From Hondaea fermentalgiana (Eukaryota > Sar > Bigyra > Thraustochytrida > Thraustochytriidae), in the NCBI GenBank assembly GCA_014084085.1, contig NPFB01000076.1, positions 189,849 to 253,848 on the forward strand: DNA of 64,000 nucleotides. The letters are read 5' to 3'. Below, piece by piece: positions 18,421 to 29,253 of the stretch. The notes beneath the pieces are model-generated. The model did not search any database and had not been told where the DNA came from. It was given only the letters and a program-made list of their open reading frames with translations. The stretch's first letter is position 1; the number at the start of each line of letters is the position of its first letter. A program made the position numbers and the translations under genes.

Positions 18421-19547
18421 CTCCGCCTTGCCGCCGCCCGCTCCGCCGCGCCGAGCGCCTGCCGCGCCCGAGGACGAGCGCCCGCCGCGCCTCGCGCCGC
18501 CCCGCTCGCGCCCCGCTGCCCGTGCGCCGCCGCCGCCGCTCGCCTCGCGCTCTCGCAGTGCGTCTTTGCTCTCTCCATCTGGTCGCGCTCAGCTCCTCCA
18601 GCAGCCGCACGTCCAGCAGCGGCAGCAGCGGCAGCAGCGGCAGCGGGGAGAGAACAGAACACCGCGCGCTGATGCTGATGCCACCTTGATCACGATGCTG
18701 ACTCGACGCAAAAGAACGGGTCTCCGGAACAAGCTCAGCTCTAAGCTGCTAGCACAGAAGGAAAGGAGCTGGAGAGGGCGGGCCTCGTGTTGGCCAGCTG
18801 CGCGGGGCGGGAGGGAGCAGACGTGCGTTGATGTGGCAAAGGGATTGCGGGAAAGGTCGATGAAAAACCGGGAAAAGAAAATTACGTAACATCAAGCTGA
18901 GCCTGAGCTGAGCGGCTCGTGCTGTGCTTTGAAGTGTGGTCATAAACTTGGGAAGACGCGACTTGGAGCTGCCGTCGACCTTTAAGAGGATCATTTGATT
19001 TGCATGGCGTGAAATGGCATGGCATGGACTGCCATGTCATGATATGGACTCGCAGATCGAATCAGATCCTGAGGAAGCAAGATTGTTACGTGGACGATAG
19101 CCATATTCATGCAAGACTCTCCCTCCTTCCTTTGACCTAGAAAAATACTTTTCGTATGATTCGCCACGTGCAAACCGTGTTGTTTTTTAATTTTAAAATT
19201 CTAAAGCTCTTGCTAGTCCTACCAGTCTACAAGAGCTGCCGATCGGCGAGCAAGGAAAAGAAAAAGTTGTGTCATTTTCAATTTGGTCTTCTGACAGTGA
19301 GTGCAAGGTAATCTTAGATAAGAAAGTGGGGCTACTTGTGGTTGGCGTTTGGTTCGCCAAAGACGAGCCCGGGCCGTGACGACGCAGCCTTGCGTTCGGG
19401 TCTGGCATCGCATACACTGGAGTTCTTCTTCGTTGTAGAAAACCTGAGAGCATAAGGAAAAAAGATTCGGGCGGCGAAACACGTTTCCGCTGTACACTGC
19501 AAGGCGCCCTGGGCGACTCGCAAGAAAAAGAAAGGTTCGGAGTTGGG
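18421..19547. other. long spacer upstream of bS18m, no gene seen
   Basis: A 1127-base region, very GC-rich near the bS18m start and then AT-richer after about 18890. It has CATGGC-type short repeats at 19000-19050. Open frames are short and unlike proteins. Confidence 0.6.
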
Positions 19548-21794
19548 TTACACAATAACGAAGGAGTGATCGTCGCACGATGGCTCCTGATCATCCTCGC
19601 TTGAGCGGGTCATTCCGTGACCCTTGGAGACGCGGGGCATATTACGCGAAGCGCGTGTGAGCCCAAAGCTGGGTCGAGGGCTTCGAAAGATATTCCAGCC
19701 CGAACGCGACCTCACGTCAGCCTTGTCCCCAGCCTCGTCGTATTCATGTTCTGAATCAGACGCAGAGCCGTTTGGCGACGATGGCAGAGGCGCCGAGGCA
19801 GGCGGCGACATGAATTTGCTGGATGACATGATGTTCGAGGCGAGACGTCCAGTCCCGTACAAGGGCACTGTCGACAAGGAGCCCAGCTTACCCGATGATC
19901 CAATCTTGGAGGGCGAACGCTGGTCTCCACTTCGTGACCCGGCCGATGTAACAGCGCTTGCAGTCTTGACAGCGAGGCTATACGTCGATGCGCCGAGTTT
20001 GGCAGAAAAGCTGGTTGCGGCAGCTGCAGAGAGCGAACTGATGATGCCGGGACTGCTTGGTACACTGCTCGGCTTTGATGCCACGGCCGTAGAGGCGAGG
20101 GAATTCTGGTCATAGCTTGACGAAGAATCCGTGTTGACATGCAAATCATCCATTCCACCGCGAGTGAAGAGATCGCGAAGAGAGGTTGTACGTTCGGGCG
20201 GATTCGGGGCGTCCTCGTTTATTTGCTGCTGTGGACCCCCCGTCTCGGCGTCAAGTGTTCCCGCTGCTGCAGCCTCTGCCCGCTTCTTTAGATTTTGGCC
20301 ATGTCGCGCCGCAAACTTGTCCGGCATGAGATCGAGTCTCCATTCGTAGAGATTAAATTTATCCGCGACAGTCAGGCGACGGATGCGGCGCTTTTTCTTG
20401 CAATGGCGACGAGGGCGGATAAATGGATTGATTTCTAGGTTGCCCGACTCTACAAAAAGATGCGGATCCGCCAGAGGCTGCGATTCTGCACGCAGAGACA
20501 AACCATTCGTCTCTGTGCGTTGCACGCGGACTGTGTCCGAGAAGCGCACCTTAAGAACGTTGCTTTGCCCGTTTCGGAGCTCGGCCCAGTACGAAAATTC
20601 ATCTTCTTCGTCGTGCGAGAGCGCTGTGTTGAAACTGTTGAGCTTGTTGATCTCCTCCTCGTTAGCACTTCCAGGCTCTTGCGAGTTAGTACGGCCCTGA
20701 TGATGATCGTCTTCGTCTTCTTTAAACTCTTCGTCAAATTTATCGTCGTCCTCGGAATCGAGATCGAGCAACAGATCTACGTCTTCCTCCCCATCGTGCT
20801 CATCCATGGCCATGGAGCGAAGAAACCGTCGGCGCTGCATCCGGAGTCGAAGCAGCTCGGCGTCGTCTTTTGGGGACTTGGGACCTCGGCTTGGGACGTT
20901 CCTTCTACGGTCAACAAAGGAAAGTTCGTCGACATGAAGAGCTAGAGCTCCAGGATCCGGCACTGGGGACTCGGGACTACCGACGTCGGCAGACCACGAC
21001 GATTGCTGTCGGGTCGACGTTGACGAGGACGATGAAGAGGAGGAGGATGCCGAGGAAACGGAACCCGCTGATCCGGGCGAACGCGTCTCATGTTCACGTC
21101 GCAGCTCGTCAAAGAGCTGGTCTTCTGTGATCTTGCCGCTACGCAAGAGCGACACGAGTCCCTCTGTACGACCAATTTCGTCTGGGGCGTTCTCGAAAAA
21201 GAACCACTTGATGCGCTTTCGTACTCCACGGGGCGAGGCCAGGGAGCTAAAGAGGGGTTGGACGTCGTTGTCGCGCGTCGTTGTGACGGGTTCGAGCGCC
21301 GCACGACCGATTTGAAGTCTGGTGAGAGCCGCTGGAAGCGATGCTGGCTCTGAAGATCGGGTCGTGGCGTTTTTCGCGCATGCCTCATCCGGAACAAGAG
21401 GACTTTGGCCAGCCTCCGCGACGTTTCGAATGTGTGAGGCAGGGCATTCGAAAAACTCCTCGACATGATCGTTCTTGGCCTTGGGCGTTGTCTCGGCGGC
21501 AGCGACAGAGGACTTTGAAGGCGCTACAGGTACAGGCGGGCTAGTCGGTAGACCAAGCGCTGCGGAATGATGTGGTGCAGTTGGAGGAGGAATGTAAGTT
21601 GTTGCTGCTGGCGGGAGTCTGCGTGGCTTGGAGCTCGATGAGTGCGATGAATACTGTTTTTTCGGTGACTCGCTCTTGAAGCCGCTGTTTTTCTGCTGCT
21701 TTGGCGGGTTCTTTCTGCCTGACACGTTGGACGAGTGGTCGGAGCCGAACTGGAGGCTCATGTCGGAGATGATCCCAACGCGGCGCTCCATCAT
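19548..21794 (-). CDS. disordered acidic protein with PP1-docking motif, 748 aa
   Basis: Function not known. Mostly disordered, with Ser/Pro-rich ends. Visible elements are a short folded-looking block IKWFFFENAPDEIGRTEGLV and LLRSGKITEDQLFDELRREH, a long Asp/Glu-rich stretch, and KVRFSDTVRV at residues 415-424. That decapeptide fits the RVxF-phi-phi docking pattern for protein phosphatase 1 and resembles the KVRFSE...V core of the mammalian PPP1R15 (GADD34) family. A basic RHCKKKRRIRRLT block and a helix NLYEWRLDLMPDKF follow. I infer a PP1 regulatory/targeting subunit. The start is the ATG pair at 21794/21791; the frame reaches TTG at 21905 only. Divergent from the K+ channel gene. Confidence 0.75.
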   Translation of the reverse strand: MMERRVGIISDMSLQFGSDHSSNVSGRKNPPKQQKNSGFKSESPKKQYSSHSSSSKPRRLPPAATTYIPPPTAPHHSAALGLPTSPPVPVAPSKSSVAAAETTPKAKNDHVEEFFECPASHIRNVAEAGQSPLVPDEACAKNATTRSSEPASLPAALTRLQIGRAALEPVTTTRDNDVQPLFSSLASPRGVRKRIKWFFFENAPDEIGRTEGLVSLLRSGKITEDQLFDELRREHETRSPGSAGSVSSASSSSSSSSSTSTRQQSSWSADVGSPESPVPDPGALALHVDELSFVDRRRNVPSRGPKSPKDDAELLRLRMQRRRFLRSMAMDEHDGEEDVDLLLDLDSEDDDKFDEEFKEDEDDHHQGRTNSQEPGSANEEEINKLNSFNTALSHDEEDEFSYWAELRNGQSNVLKVRFSDTVRVQRTETNGLSLRAESQPLADPHLFVESGNLEINPFIRPRRHCKKKRRIRRLTVADKFNLYEWRLDLMPDKFAARHGQNLKKRAEAAAAGTLDAETGGPQQQINEDAPNPPERTTSLRDLFTRGGMDDLHVNTDSSSSYDQNSLASTAVASKPSSVPSSPGIISSLSAAAATSFSAKLGASTYSLAVKTASAVTSAGSRSGDQRSPSKIGSSGKLGSLSTVPLYGTGRLASNIMSSSKFMSPPASAPLPSSPNGSASDSEHEYDEAGDKADVRSRSGWNIFRSPRPSFGLTRASRNMPRVSKGHGMTRSSEDDQEPSCDDHSFVIV

Positions 21795-23347
21795 GGACGG
21801 CCACAGCGCCAGCGCCGGCGCGACCACCGAGGCGAGGCAGGCCGAGACCCGGAGCGACCTCGCTCGGGCCCGAAGGAAAATTGCTTGCTCTTTTGCTTCG
21901 GCCAAGGGAGTCCAGACCCCTGGACAGCTATCTCAGCTCAATTAGTTCAAGCTTGGAGCGGCGCTCGAGTGGATTTTCTAAGTGGACCTTTCCATGCTTG
22001 TGAACGAACGTCTGTCCGCGTTCCATGCGACGAGCGTCCCGCAAAATGGATTTCCGGTCAGGGCTTCAGTTTGCGTCTCCTCTTGTGTGACAAGACTAAT
22101 TGAGAGGAATTGACTTGCGCCAAGTGGACCTGCGCTTTTGCTTGAGCACAAAGTGCATCCTTTCATCATATTATTCAATTCATTCATTATCATTTGCGTC
22201 TATTTTCTCGTTGCCCCTTGCTGTTGTCACCCTTCTCCTTCTTTCTATTTTTTTTTTCTTTCATACGCTTACTTGCTAGTGTATGGTCTTAGCGCGCTGG
22301 CGGCGGTCATCCAAGCTTCAGATCGAGTCCAAGATTGTCAAAGTGCTAGACTGGAAAGGGTTCTCACAAAGTGCACACCTTCTGTGTGTACCATATTGAT
22401 TTGCGAAGTTCTCAACGCATCCCTCTGCGCGCGGAGTTCTATTCATTCGGCTCGCACTTGTCGCGCGCCCAGGACCTTCTACTTTTTGAAGTAGGGGCGT
22501 GACTCGATCCATGCAATGACCTGGGTTCTTCTGCACGCTCTGATGCATGCATGCTCAAGAGGATATATTCATGTGCAGGCTCGTGTGGCTGCAAAAGCAT
22601 GACGAGAGCCAGAATGGGAGAAAAAAGAAGAAAGTACCGTTGGACCGACCCTTCAAGATAGCTTTCAACGTGACTTGAAGTTCAAGCACCGTGAGATAGA
22701 TAGTGACTACTTTCGAGTTGTTGCTACATGCGTGAATGGATCGCTTTGCAGGATCTAGCTGTCTGAATGGTCTAATCGGGGTTTGGCTTGCCGACGGCCG
22801 ACCACAGTGTTCGTTGGTGTTACCGCTTGCTTTGTTGTTGCTGCCGCTTGTTGCTGCAGATTCCATTGTTGACGTTTGTTAAACCTCCGTTACACACACT
22901 GCCAAAACCGGTCAAATAAGTAAGCAAAACACTCACTGCGCAAGAAAGCCAAACGAGGCTTCCCGCATCTCTCATTGTGATGGCAAGCGGGAACAGCCAG
23001 CAGAAATTTGCAAAGCAAACACGGACCTACGTATCGAGGCAATAGCCAGCCTCCTTGGCTTCAAGGCCACATTGCGCCGCTGGGGCGCAGGGTGCAGCGA
23101 TCACCTTCATCGATTCACTTGCAGCTTGTGGGGGGCACTGGCCTGGACGGACGGTTGGTCGGTCGGCCGATCGGTCGGTCGGTCGGTCGGTCGATCGGTC
23201 GATCGATCGATCGATCGAGCAAGGCAATCATCTCACTGCTTGCAACTGCCTACAGATTGCTTCACATTCAGCTGCCGGACACAGGACAGACAAAGGGTTC
23301 CGCCTCGATAGCCGACGCAATCTTGCGCGACTCACAAATCAGCCAAG
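21795..23347. other. long divergent spacer, no gene seen
   Basis: A 1553-base head-to-head spacer before the K+ channel. It holds a GGTC/GATC tetranucleotide repeat at 23154-23220 and T-rich patches at 22205-22265. A 103-residue minus-strand frame at 22555-22866 starts with ATG but looks random. Confidence 0.6.
23154..23220. repeat. GGTC/GATC tetranucleotide repeat
   Basis: Runs of GGTC that pass into GATC units, about 130 bases upstream of the K+ channel ATG. GATC is palindromic, so the run can fold on itself. Confidence 0.9.
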
Positions 23348-25453
23348 ATGCAAAAGGAAACCGTGGTAAACATGAAGCACGCCTCCGCGCCCCAAGTCGC
23401 ATGGGACGAAAATATTGACAGCAGTCTCAAACGGGAAGAACAGTTCGTCTCCGAGTCCATATCGACCGCAAAGCCTGCGGCGGATGTGGTAAAGATGATC
23501 CGTCAACCATCCAATGTTTCACGGGGCTCCCGGACATCGCACATGATGGCCTCCCGCAAGATCTCGCCACTCGGCGAAGCAAACCTGCACGCATCCACGA
23601 AACGCAAGCTCTCAGCCCTGGCAGATAAAGTCGCGGACCGGAGAGTGAGTGAGCAGATTCTAACCAAACTCGAGCGCGTGGCAGATGAGGATGCAGTGCT
23701 GCGCAAAGCCTCTCTGCAGGCCTCTGAGCCCTCGTCCCCGTTTTCCAGATTCCTCATTAGCCCTAGTGGACTCTTTCGAAATCGATGGGATATCGTGGTC
23801 ATCGTTGCGCTCTTGGTCGTCTCCATCGTCACGCCCTTTGAGGTTTCCTTTCTTCAGTCGCCCAACATTGGCTTGACCGTCCTCAATCGCTCCATTGATG
23901 TCATCTTTTGTATTGACATTTTCCTGAATTTTATTACGCCCTTTCAGGCGCCCAGTGGATCTTGGATGTACGACCATCCAAGCATCGCCTTTCACTACAT
24001 GCGTTCCTGGTTTCTCATCGACCTTGTCTCGGTTCTGCCATTTGAAATGGTGCGCATGATTCGGCTCATCCGCCTCACCAAACTCTTGCGTATCTTTCGC
24101 GCAAGCCGGGTTCTCAAGCGCTGGGAAACGCACATGAGTATCAACTACGGGACACTCACGCTCTGTAAATTCGTTTTGTACATGCTCCTGCTCTCACACT
24201 GGCTGGCCTGCCTTTTTCGGCTCGTGGCAAGGAAGACTGGTAGCGGCGGACTTGGCGAGGGAGACGATGTCGAGTTCGCAACGGAGTCGTGGGTCGAGGC
24301 TTATTTCGGAGATCGACCCGTGAATATTGGAGAAGAGTACAATGCTGCTCTCTACTGGGCCGTCATGACAGTTACCACGATCGGCTACGGCGACGTGGTT
24401 CCCAAGACGACGCTTGAGCGATGGGTGGCCATCATCGCCATGATGGTTGGCGGCGCAGCGTACGCATACATTGTTGGTTCCGTGTGCGGTCTTGTGGCTA
24501 GCATGGGGGAGATCACAGCACACTTGCACCGGAAAATCGATGATATTAACGTGTACATGGACGAGCAAAACCTGCCCAACGACCTTCGTATCAAGGTCCG
24601 GGGGTACTTTCACTATACGGCAAAACAGTACCGCAACGAACACTATCGACAGCTTCTTCATGAAATGTCTCCAGAAATGCGCGATGAGATTTTTCGTCGA
24701 GTCAATGCAAAATGGGTCGTGCTGCTGCCTTTTATTCACTGTGCGAGTGAGTTTGAGAGACGCGCATTCGTGACTGCGCTCGGCGCGGCACTTGTTCATG
24801 GCATCTTTCCTCCTCAGGAAAGAATCATCAGACCTGGTGAAATATCTCTTGAGCTTTACATTATTGAACGCGGAGTCATTATGATGAACAAGTCGTATTT
24901 TACACAGCCAGAGGCGATCGAGTTGGATGACGATATGCCAGGTACCGGTTCAGCCAGCGAGCAGTCTTCCGATACGCAGCGTATTCGCCAAGTAGACCTT
25001 TCCTCGACACTTAGCGCAGCTGAAAAGGTCATTCTCACGCGAGGTGATACTATTGGCGAGGACATGATCATGACTAATGCTAGACGCCGGTACCACTGCC
25101 TCTCATGTACGTTTGTGGAAGTGCACAAGCTCAGCAAGAAAGCGCTCATGGATATATTCAAGTCAGAAGCATTTCCAGAAACGCAGCGCAGTTTCAAGAG
25201 GCACGTCATTAAACTTGCCTTTCGCACCAAGATTGTCCAGGTCATCAAGAAACTCGTTAATGCGCGCAAGCGAGAGGCAGCAGCAACCACTGACGGTATT
25301 AATGCCCCTGAGTCCGGGTCTGTTGATCTCGCGCAGCTCCAGGACGAAATTGTGCGCGTGCGAAAGATGGTGGAATCGATTCGTGACAAGATCCACTCCA
25401 GCGAGCTTGAGAGCTCTCAATCAAGAAGGAGCAAGGACTTACTTTTGAGTTAG
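23348..25453 (+). CDS. voltage-gated K+ channel with cyclic-nucleotide-binding-like domain, 701 aa
   Basis: Plasma-membrane channel of the EAG/HCN/CNG superfamily. A cytosolic N-terminus (about 140) is followed by six membrane segments: S1 near 145-165 (WDIVVIVALLVVSIVTPFEV), S4 near 232-258 with Arg at every third position (RMIRLIRLTKLLRIFRASRV), and the pore helix with selectivity filter TIGYGD at 344-349, which predicts K+ selectivity. A C-linker and a CNB-like fold (about 490-630) follow, then a C-terminal coiled coil. In the CNB domain the phosphate-binding cassette is not canonical (GEDMIMTNARRRYHCLSCT lacks the usual RTA), as in EAG-type channels that do not bind cAMP. Ends 93 bases before kinesin B's stop. 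Confidence 0.95.
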   Translation: MQKETVVNMKHASAPQVAWDENIDSSLKREEQFVSESISTAKPAADVVKMIRQPSNVSRGSRTSHMMASRKISPLGEANLHASTKRKLSALADKVADRRVSEQILTKLERVADEDAVLRKASLQASEPSSPFSRFLISPSGLFRNRWDIVVIVALLVVSIVTPFEVSFLQSPNIGLTVLNRSIDVIFCIDIFLNFITPFQAPSGSWMYDHPSIAFHYMRSWFLIDLVSVLPFEMVRMIRLIRLTKLLRIFRASRVLKRWETHMSINYGTLTLCKFVLYMLLLSHWLACLFRLVARKTGSGGLGEGDDVEFATESWVEAYFGDRPVNIGEEYNAALYWAVMTVTTIGYGDVVPKTTLERWVAIIAMMVGGAAYAYIVGSVCGLVASMGEITAHLHRKIDDINVYMDEQNLPNDLRIKVRGYFHYTAKQYRNEHYRQLLHEMSPEMRDEIFRRVNAKWVVLLPFIHCASEFERRAFVTALGAALVHGIFPPQERIIRPGEISLELYIIERGVIMMNKSYFTQPEAIELDDDMPGTGSASEQSSDTQRIRQVDLSSTLSAAEKVILTRGDTIGEDMIMTNARRRYHCLSCTFVEVHKLSKKALMDIFKSEAFPETQRSFKRHVIKLAFRTKIVQVIKKLVNARKREAAATTDGINAPESGSVDLAQLQDEIVRVRKMVESIRDKIHSSELESSQSRRSKDLLLS

Positions 25454-25545
25454 GCTAAGCTCCCCTTGCCTACCTCTCCGATCGTCTTTGACCCATACTT
25501 AAATTTTTGAGAATAAGAATCACCTGCCCTGAATCTTGGTTTAGT

Positions 25546-26095
25546 CTACAATGAGTTTTCTCCACTAAAGAGGAACGATCTATCGCTATCTTTGCGCTCC
25601 GCATCTTCAATGATTGTCCTTGCCTCGGGTCGCCGGGAAGGGCGCTGCTGCAGCTCGCGAAGCAAGGAGTGCTCACGTTTGCGCAGCTGCGCAATAGTGT
25701 CTCGTAAATAGGCGTTCTCGGATCGTAAGGGTTCAAGATCTGCGCCTGACGTATGGTTTGAGTCCGCCAGGAGTGCCTTGAGGTGGCCGACCTGCTGTTG
25801 TAATCGCAGGTTAGCAGTGTACAGCTGTTCGTGCTCGTTGCGCGAGCCGGAAGGATTTGGTTCATGCACAAAGACTTCTTCCAGGTGCTCAAGCTTTTGC
25901 GTGAGCCTTTCGTTCTCAATCATGGCGTTTTGGCAGTTTCTGTCGGCCATGAATTCACGTGTACGGATCTCACGGTTTTCAGCTTTCAGCCGCTCAATCT
26001 CTCGCTCAAAGCTCGCAATCACGTGCTCGGTACTATGGCCACTGTCCTGGTGATTGGGTATGGGTACCATCGCTTGCGCATGCGATCGATGCTGC

Positions 26096-26135
<40 letters not shown>

Positions 26136-27768
26136 GCTGCTGCTGCTCCTGTTGTCGGCGTAAAAGCGAAGCCTTCTTTGGCGATCCTGAACCGCGGCCG
26201 CGCAAGGGCGATGAGGGTCCTGAGGGCGGCAAAGAGGAAGCGTTGCCGCTGCCACCAAATGACTGCGAGATGTTGAGCCCCGGTGGAATCAAATGCGAGC
26301 TTTCTGCTTCGTTGCTTGTTCCACTTCGCGCAATTTGTGGCAGCCCTGCCTCGCTCAGGCGCTCCGAGGAAGACTCTGGGCCGACACTTCGCTCTCTCCC
26401 GCCCGTTGCGACAGTAAAGACACTGTGCGCGACCGACGGGGAGTTTTCTAAGGTCGGTCTTGCTGTGGCGAGCTGCTCTCGAAGATAAGCATTTTCCACG
26501 CGCAAGTGCTTGATCTCCTCGCGCAGGCGACTGATGAGCTGCTCCTTCCCGTCGAGATGGACAGTGGGTCTGTTCCGAATCTTTGATGCGCGATGCGCAT
26601 ACTGCAGCGTGCTCAAGGTCTCGTCAGCATATGCCGCTGCAGGGGAGCAGCAGCAGATCATGAGGGTGAGACTTGAGCCACCCAGCGAGTCCATGAGGAG
26701 CTTGGTGAGCTTGGAGTCCCGATACGGAATGTGCGCTGTCAAAGCTCCAGACGAGGATGGCGAAGAGCTTGACGCCGAACTCAGAGACGCGGCACCCGAG
26801 GTCGCCGAGGTGGTGAGCGCGGAAATGACGTTGCTGAGCGCAAAGAGAGACTTGTTGATTGCTCCTGTCTCTGTGAGCGTAATGCCATCGGATTTGGTGT
26901 CCTTGAGTCTTTCACTGCCAGCAAGGTCGCAAAAGACGATTTTGCCAAACTTGACGACCGCATGGCCGTCGTCAGGATCGGAGCTCTCCGTCTCAATGTT
27001 CAAGGTAAGGATACTGTGGCTTCGGCTAGAGTCTTTGTTGAGCTCGTGCGATCCCACGCGACGATTGCGATGACCCTCGCAGACAACCTCCATGATATCG
27101 CTGAGGGTTTGGCACTCCACAACAAAGAGATCCTGGACAAAGAATCCCTTTCCTGGCTTCCAGCGCACGGGCAGACTTGCCGTTGTGAGATTGAGCAGGT
27201 CGTACACCTGCTCATTATATATTTCGCAAAAGGACGCCTTGAGCCGCACATTTGATTTGAGCTGTCGAATGCGAGAAAAGATGTAGCTCATTGAGCGCGG
27301 AATGAGGCCGTCCGATTGTGCGTCGCCTTGGTAAGCATCTTCGGCGATCTGTTCCTCGTAGCCGCTCATGCTATAAGTCTTTCCGGACCCCGTCTGACCG
27401 TACGCAAAGACTGTGGCTGCGTAGCCATCAAGAGCAGACTCGAGCAAGGCTTTGACGCCACAGGTTTCAAAGAACTGGGTCTGCGAGCACTCTGGTCCCA
27501 TGACCGCATTGAAGCGGAATTTTTTTTGCGTCCTCGACGCCCCAAGCGCGCCAAGCTCAAGACGAACGGTGTCCCCGCTCTCGACTTCGACGACCTCGTC
27601 TTCGCCCTGGTCGGCCTCCTTTTCGCTCAGCGGCCTGCAACGCACGATTACGCGGACATTGTCAGAGTTTGTGCTGCCCGCGGACTGTCCGCTTCGAGCA
27701 GACTCGACGGAGCTCTTGCTCAGCAAGCTGCCGCGCGAACTCGCCCGCGACGATGCTTGCGAGCTCAT
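25546..27768 (-). CDS. kinesin B, N-terminal motor with polyQ linker, 740 aa
   Basis: Microtubule motor. The motor domain spans about 35-400: NVRVIVRCRPL, P-loop GQTGSGKT at 124-131, switch I NKDSSRSH and switch II DLAGSERLKDT. A Ser/Ala insert occurs near loop 12, and the neck RNRPTVHLDGKEQLISRLREEIKHL leads to short coiled coils. The tail has a Q18-E-Q2 tract coded mostly by CAA, then further coiled coil and a Ser-rich end. It has the same layout as kinesin A. Subfamily is not certain; the neck resembles KIF12-like and orphan kinesins of protists. Starts at the ATG at 27768 and shares a divergent spacer with the coiled-coil gene at 29254. Confidence 0.94.
26092..26145 (-). repeat. polyglutamine-coding trinucleotide repeat (Q18) in kinesin B
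   Basis: Eighteen Gln codons in a row, mostly CAA, with CAG at both ends; then GAG and more CAG/CAA. Such tracts are length-variable. Confidence 0.93.
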
Positions 27769-28289
27769 CTTGCGCCGCGATTCGTTGCTTGGCGCATCGA
27801 GGTTTCTGTCCTTCTATCTGGCTGCTTGCTCTTGGGAAACAGGCACCGACGCGGAGACAGCGCGCGACACGTTTTCATGCATAGTACACACGCGACAGAT
27901 CCGTTAGAAATGGCGGGGACTCGACTCGGACCGTGACTGGAGTCCGAGTCACTGTGGCACTGGCGGGTTGATTTTCTTTGTTCAACATCATTCCAAAACC
28001 GAACCACTCAAAGCAGAGTAAGCCTATTCCTTTGGTTCTTTTGCATTTTCCTTTCCGACTAGTGGCGCGCGCAAACCTGCAGTGTTTGTGTGCTTGTTCT
28101 GCCTTTTTATGTCCGGTTGGGCCTAGGCCTGGGTAGGAATCGCTGTGAGTCGGCCTTATTGGACTCTGGCAGAGCCTCCCTCTCTCAAAATCTTCGAATG
28201 AGGCGCTCTTGGCGCGGAAACGGTTGAGGAGGTTGGGGCCACAGTGAGCTGATAAGTGAGGTTGGTCAACACAAGGCTTCAATTTTCAT
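27769..28289. other. divergent spacer next to kinesin B, no intact gene
   Basis: A 521-base part of the head-to-head spacer, containing CTAGGCCTGGG at 28123-28133. A 135-residue minus-strand frame at 27875-28282 shows no domain. Confidence 0.5.
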
Positions 28290-28830
28290 CATCGAATACC
28301 GTGGACTTGACGCATGTCACATCTTTGAAAGGACTCGACCCCGGCCACGGGGGGAGCCTTGATTTTGTAGAAGCACTCCTTCAAGCGCGGATAAAGCTGC
28401 TGTGCGTGCGTATACCATACCACCTTTTGCAGGCGCGAAACAATTTTTGCTGCAGGGCGCCCCTGGTCGGAGTGTTTGTGGCAAAGCACGGAGAGATGAC
28501 TTCGAAGGGCACACGATAAGCCTCTCACATTTGATAGTTTTGCTTTTGACGTAACGTCTGCGCCATGCTCGATTACCATTTGTTGTTGTGCTACGAATTC
28601 CATGGATGATGTCATCGTACTCGGGCCGTTGTCCCCGCGCGCAGAGAAGCACAAAGCTCGCGTCCTTATACTTGGCAAGAAAGGGCGCGATTGTTCGCGT
28701 GCGGAAATGCACAACGTTGCCGGCTACTAGGGTTAAACAATTTTTGCTGCATGTCGCTGTGGAATCAGCCAACCCTTTTGCATACAATTCGCCTTTCAAC
28801 ATATTTTTTTTTAGATTGACAGTGAGACAT
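28290..28830 (-). pseudogene. possible decayed ankyrin-repeat remnant
   Basis: Minus-strand frames here hold ankyrin-like pieces split over at least two frames: EHGADV then, about 33 residues on, a matching turn after RSHLSVL. In another frame are AGNVVHF...LAKYKDA and LRPGAPC. A 17-base direct repeat at 28438-28454 and 28735-28751 is spaced exactly 297 bases, equal to three 33-residue repeats. No intact frame exists and no start is assigned. The family call is by eye and tentative. Confidence 0.35.
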
Positions 28831-29253
28831 GGAAGAACACAGCACACTCACCAGGAAGTAGAGTAAAAGTCAAATTTGGCAAGTGCGTGCTGGTCTTTGA
28901 TAGATTCTGCGCATCTCACCAGCCAGACATTCATGCTTTTCACCTACATCTACAAGTCAAAGCGCTCTTCAAATTGTAAGTCACCAGCTTCTTTGGGTAA
29001 AAAAAAATCGAAGAATGTGGAATTTTGAGTTGCGCAATTCTATCCGTTTTTTGCCTTATTAGGTGGTACTGGCAGTGGCCGTGACCCGGGGCTGAGACAC
29101 CAACAAGCGTGGCTCATCTCGGCCCAGTCATTGAAAATAGGTGGACACACAATAGCCGCCCCCTGTCCCTATCCCTGTCTCTGCGTTGGAGACCTGCACG
29201 GGCAAAGCGGGCTCGTTTTGTTGGGCCGCCCCCAATCTCTCTCCCTGAGCGGA
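28831..29253. other. spacer upstream of the QT-motif coiled-coil gene
   Basis: A 423-base region with an A-run near 28999 and no gene. The coiled-coil frame continues upstream to TTG at 29131, which I treat as leader. Confidence 0.5.

Noticed and set aside
22555..22866. 103-residue minus frame with ATG start
   Set aside because: No domain; hydrophobic end derives from a T-rich run; isolated in a spacer.
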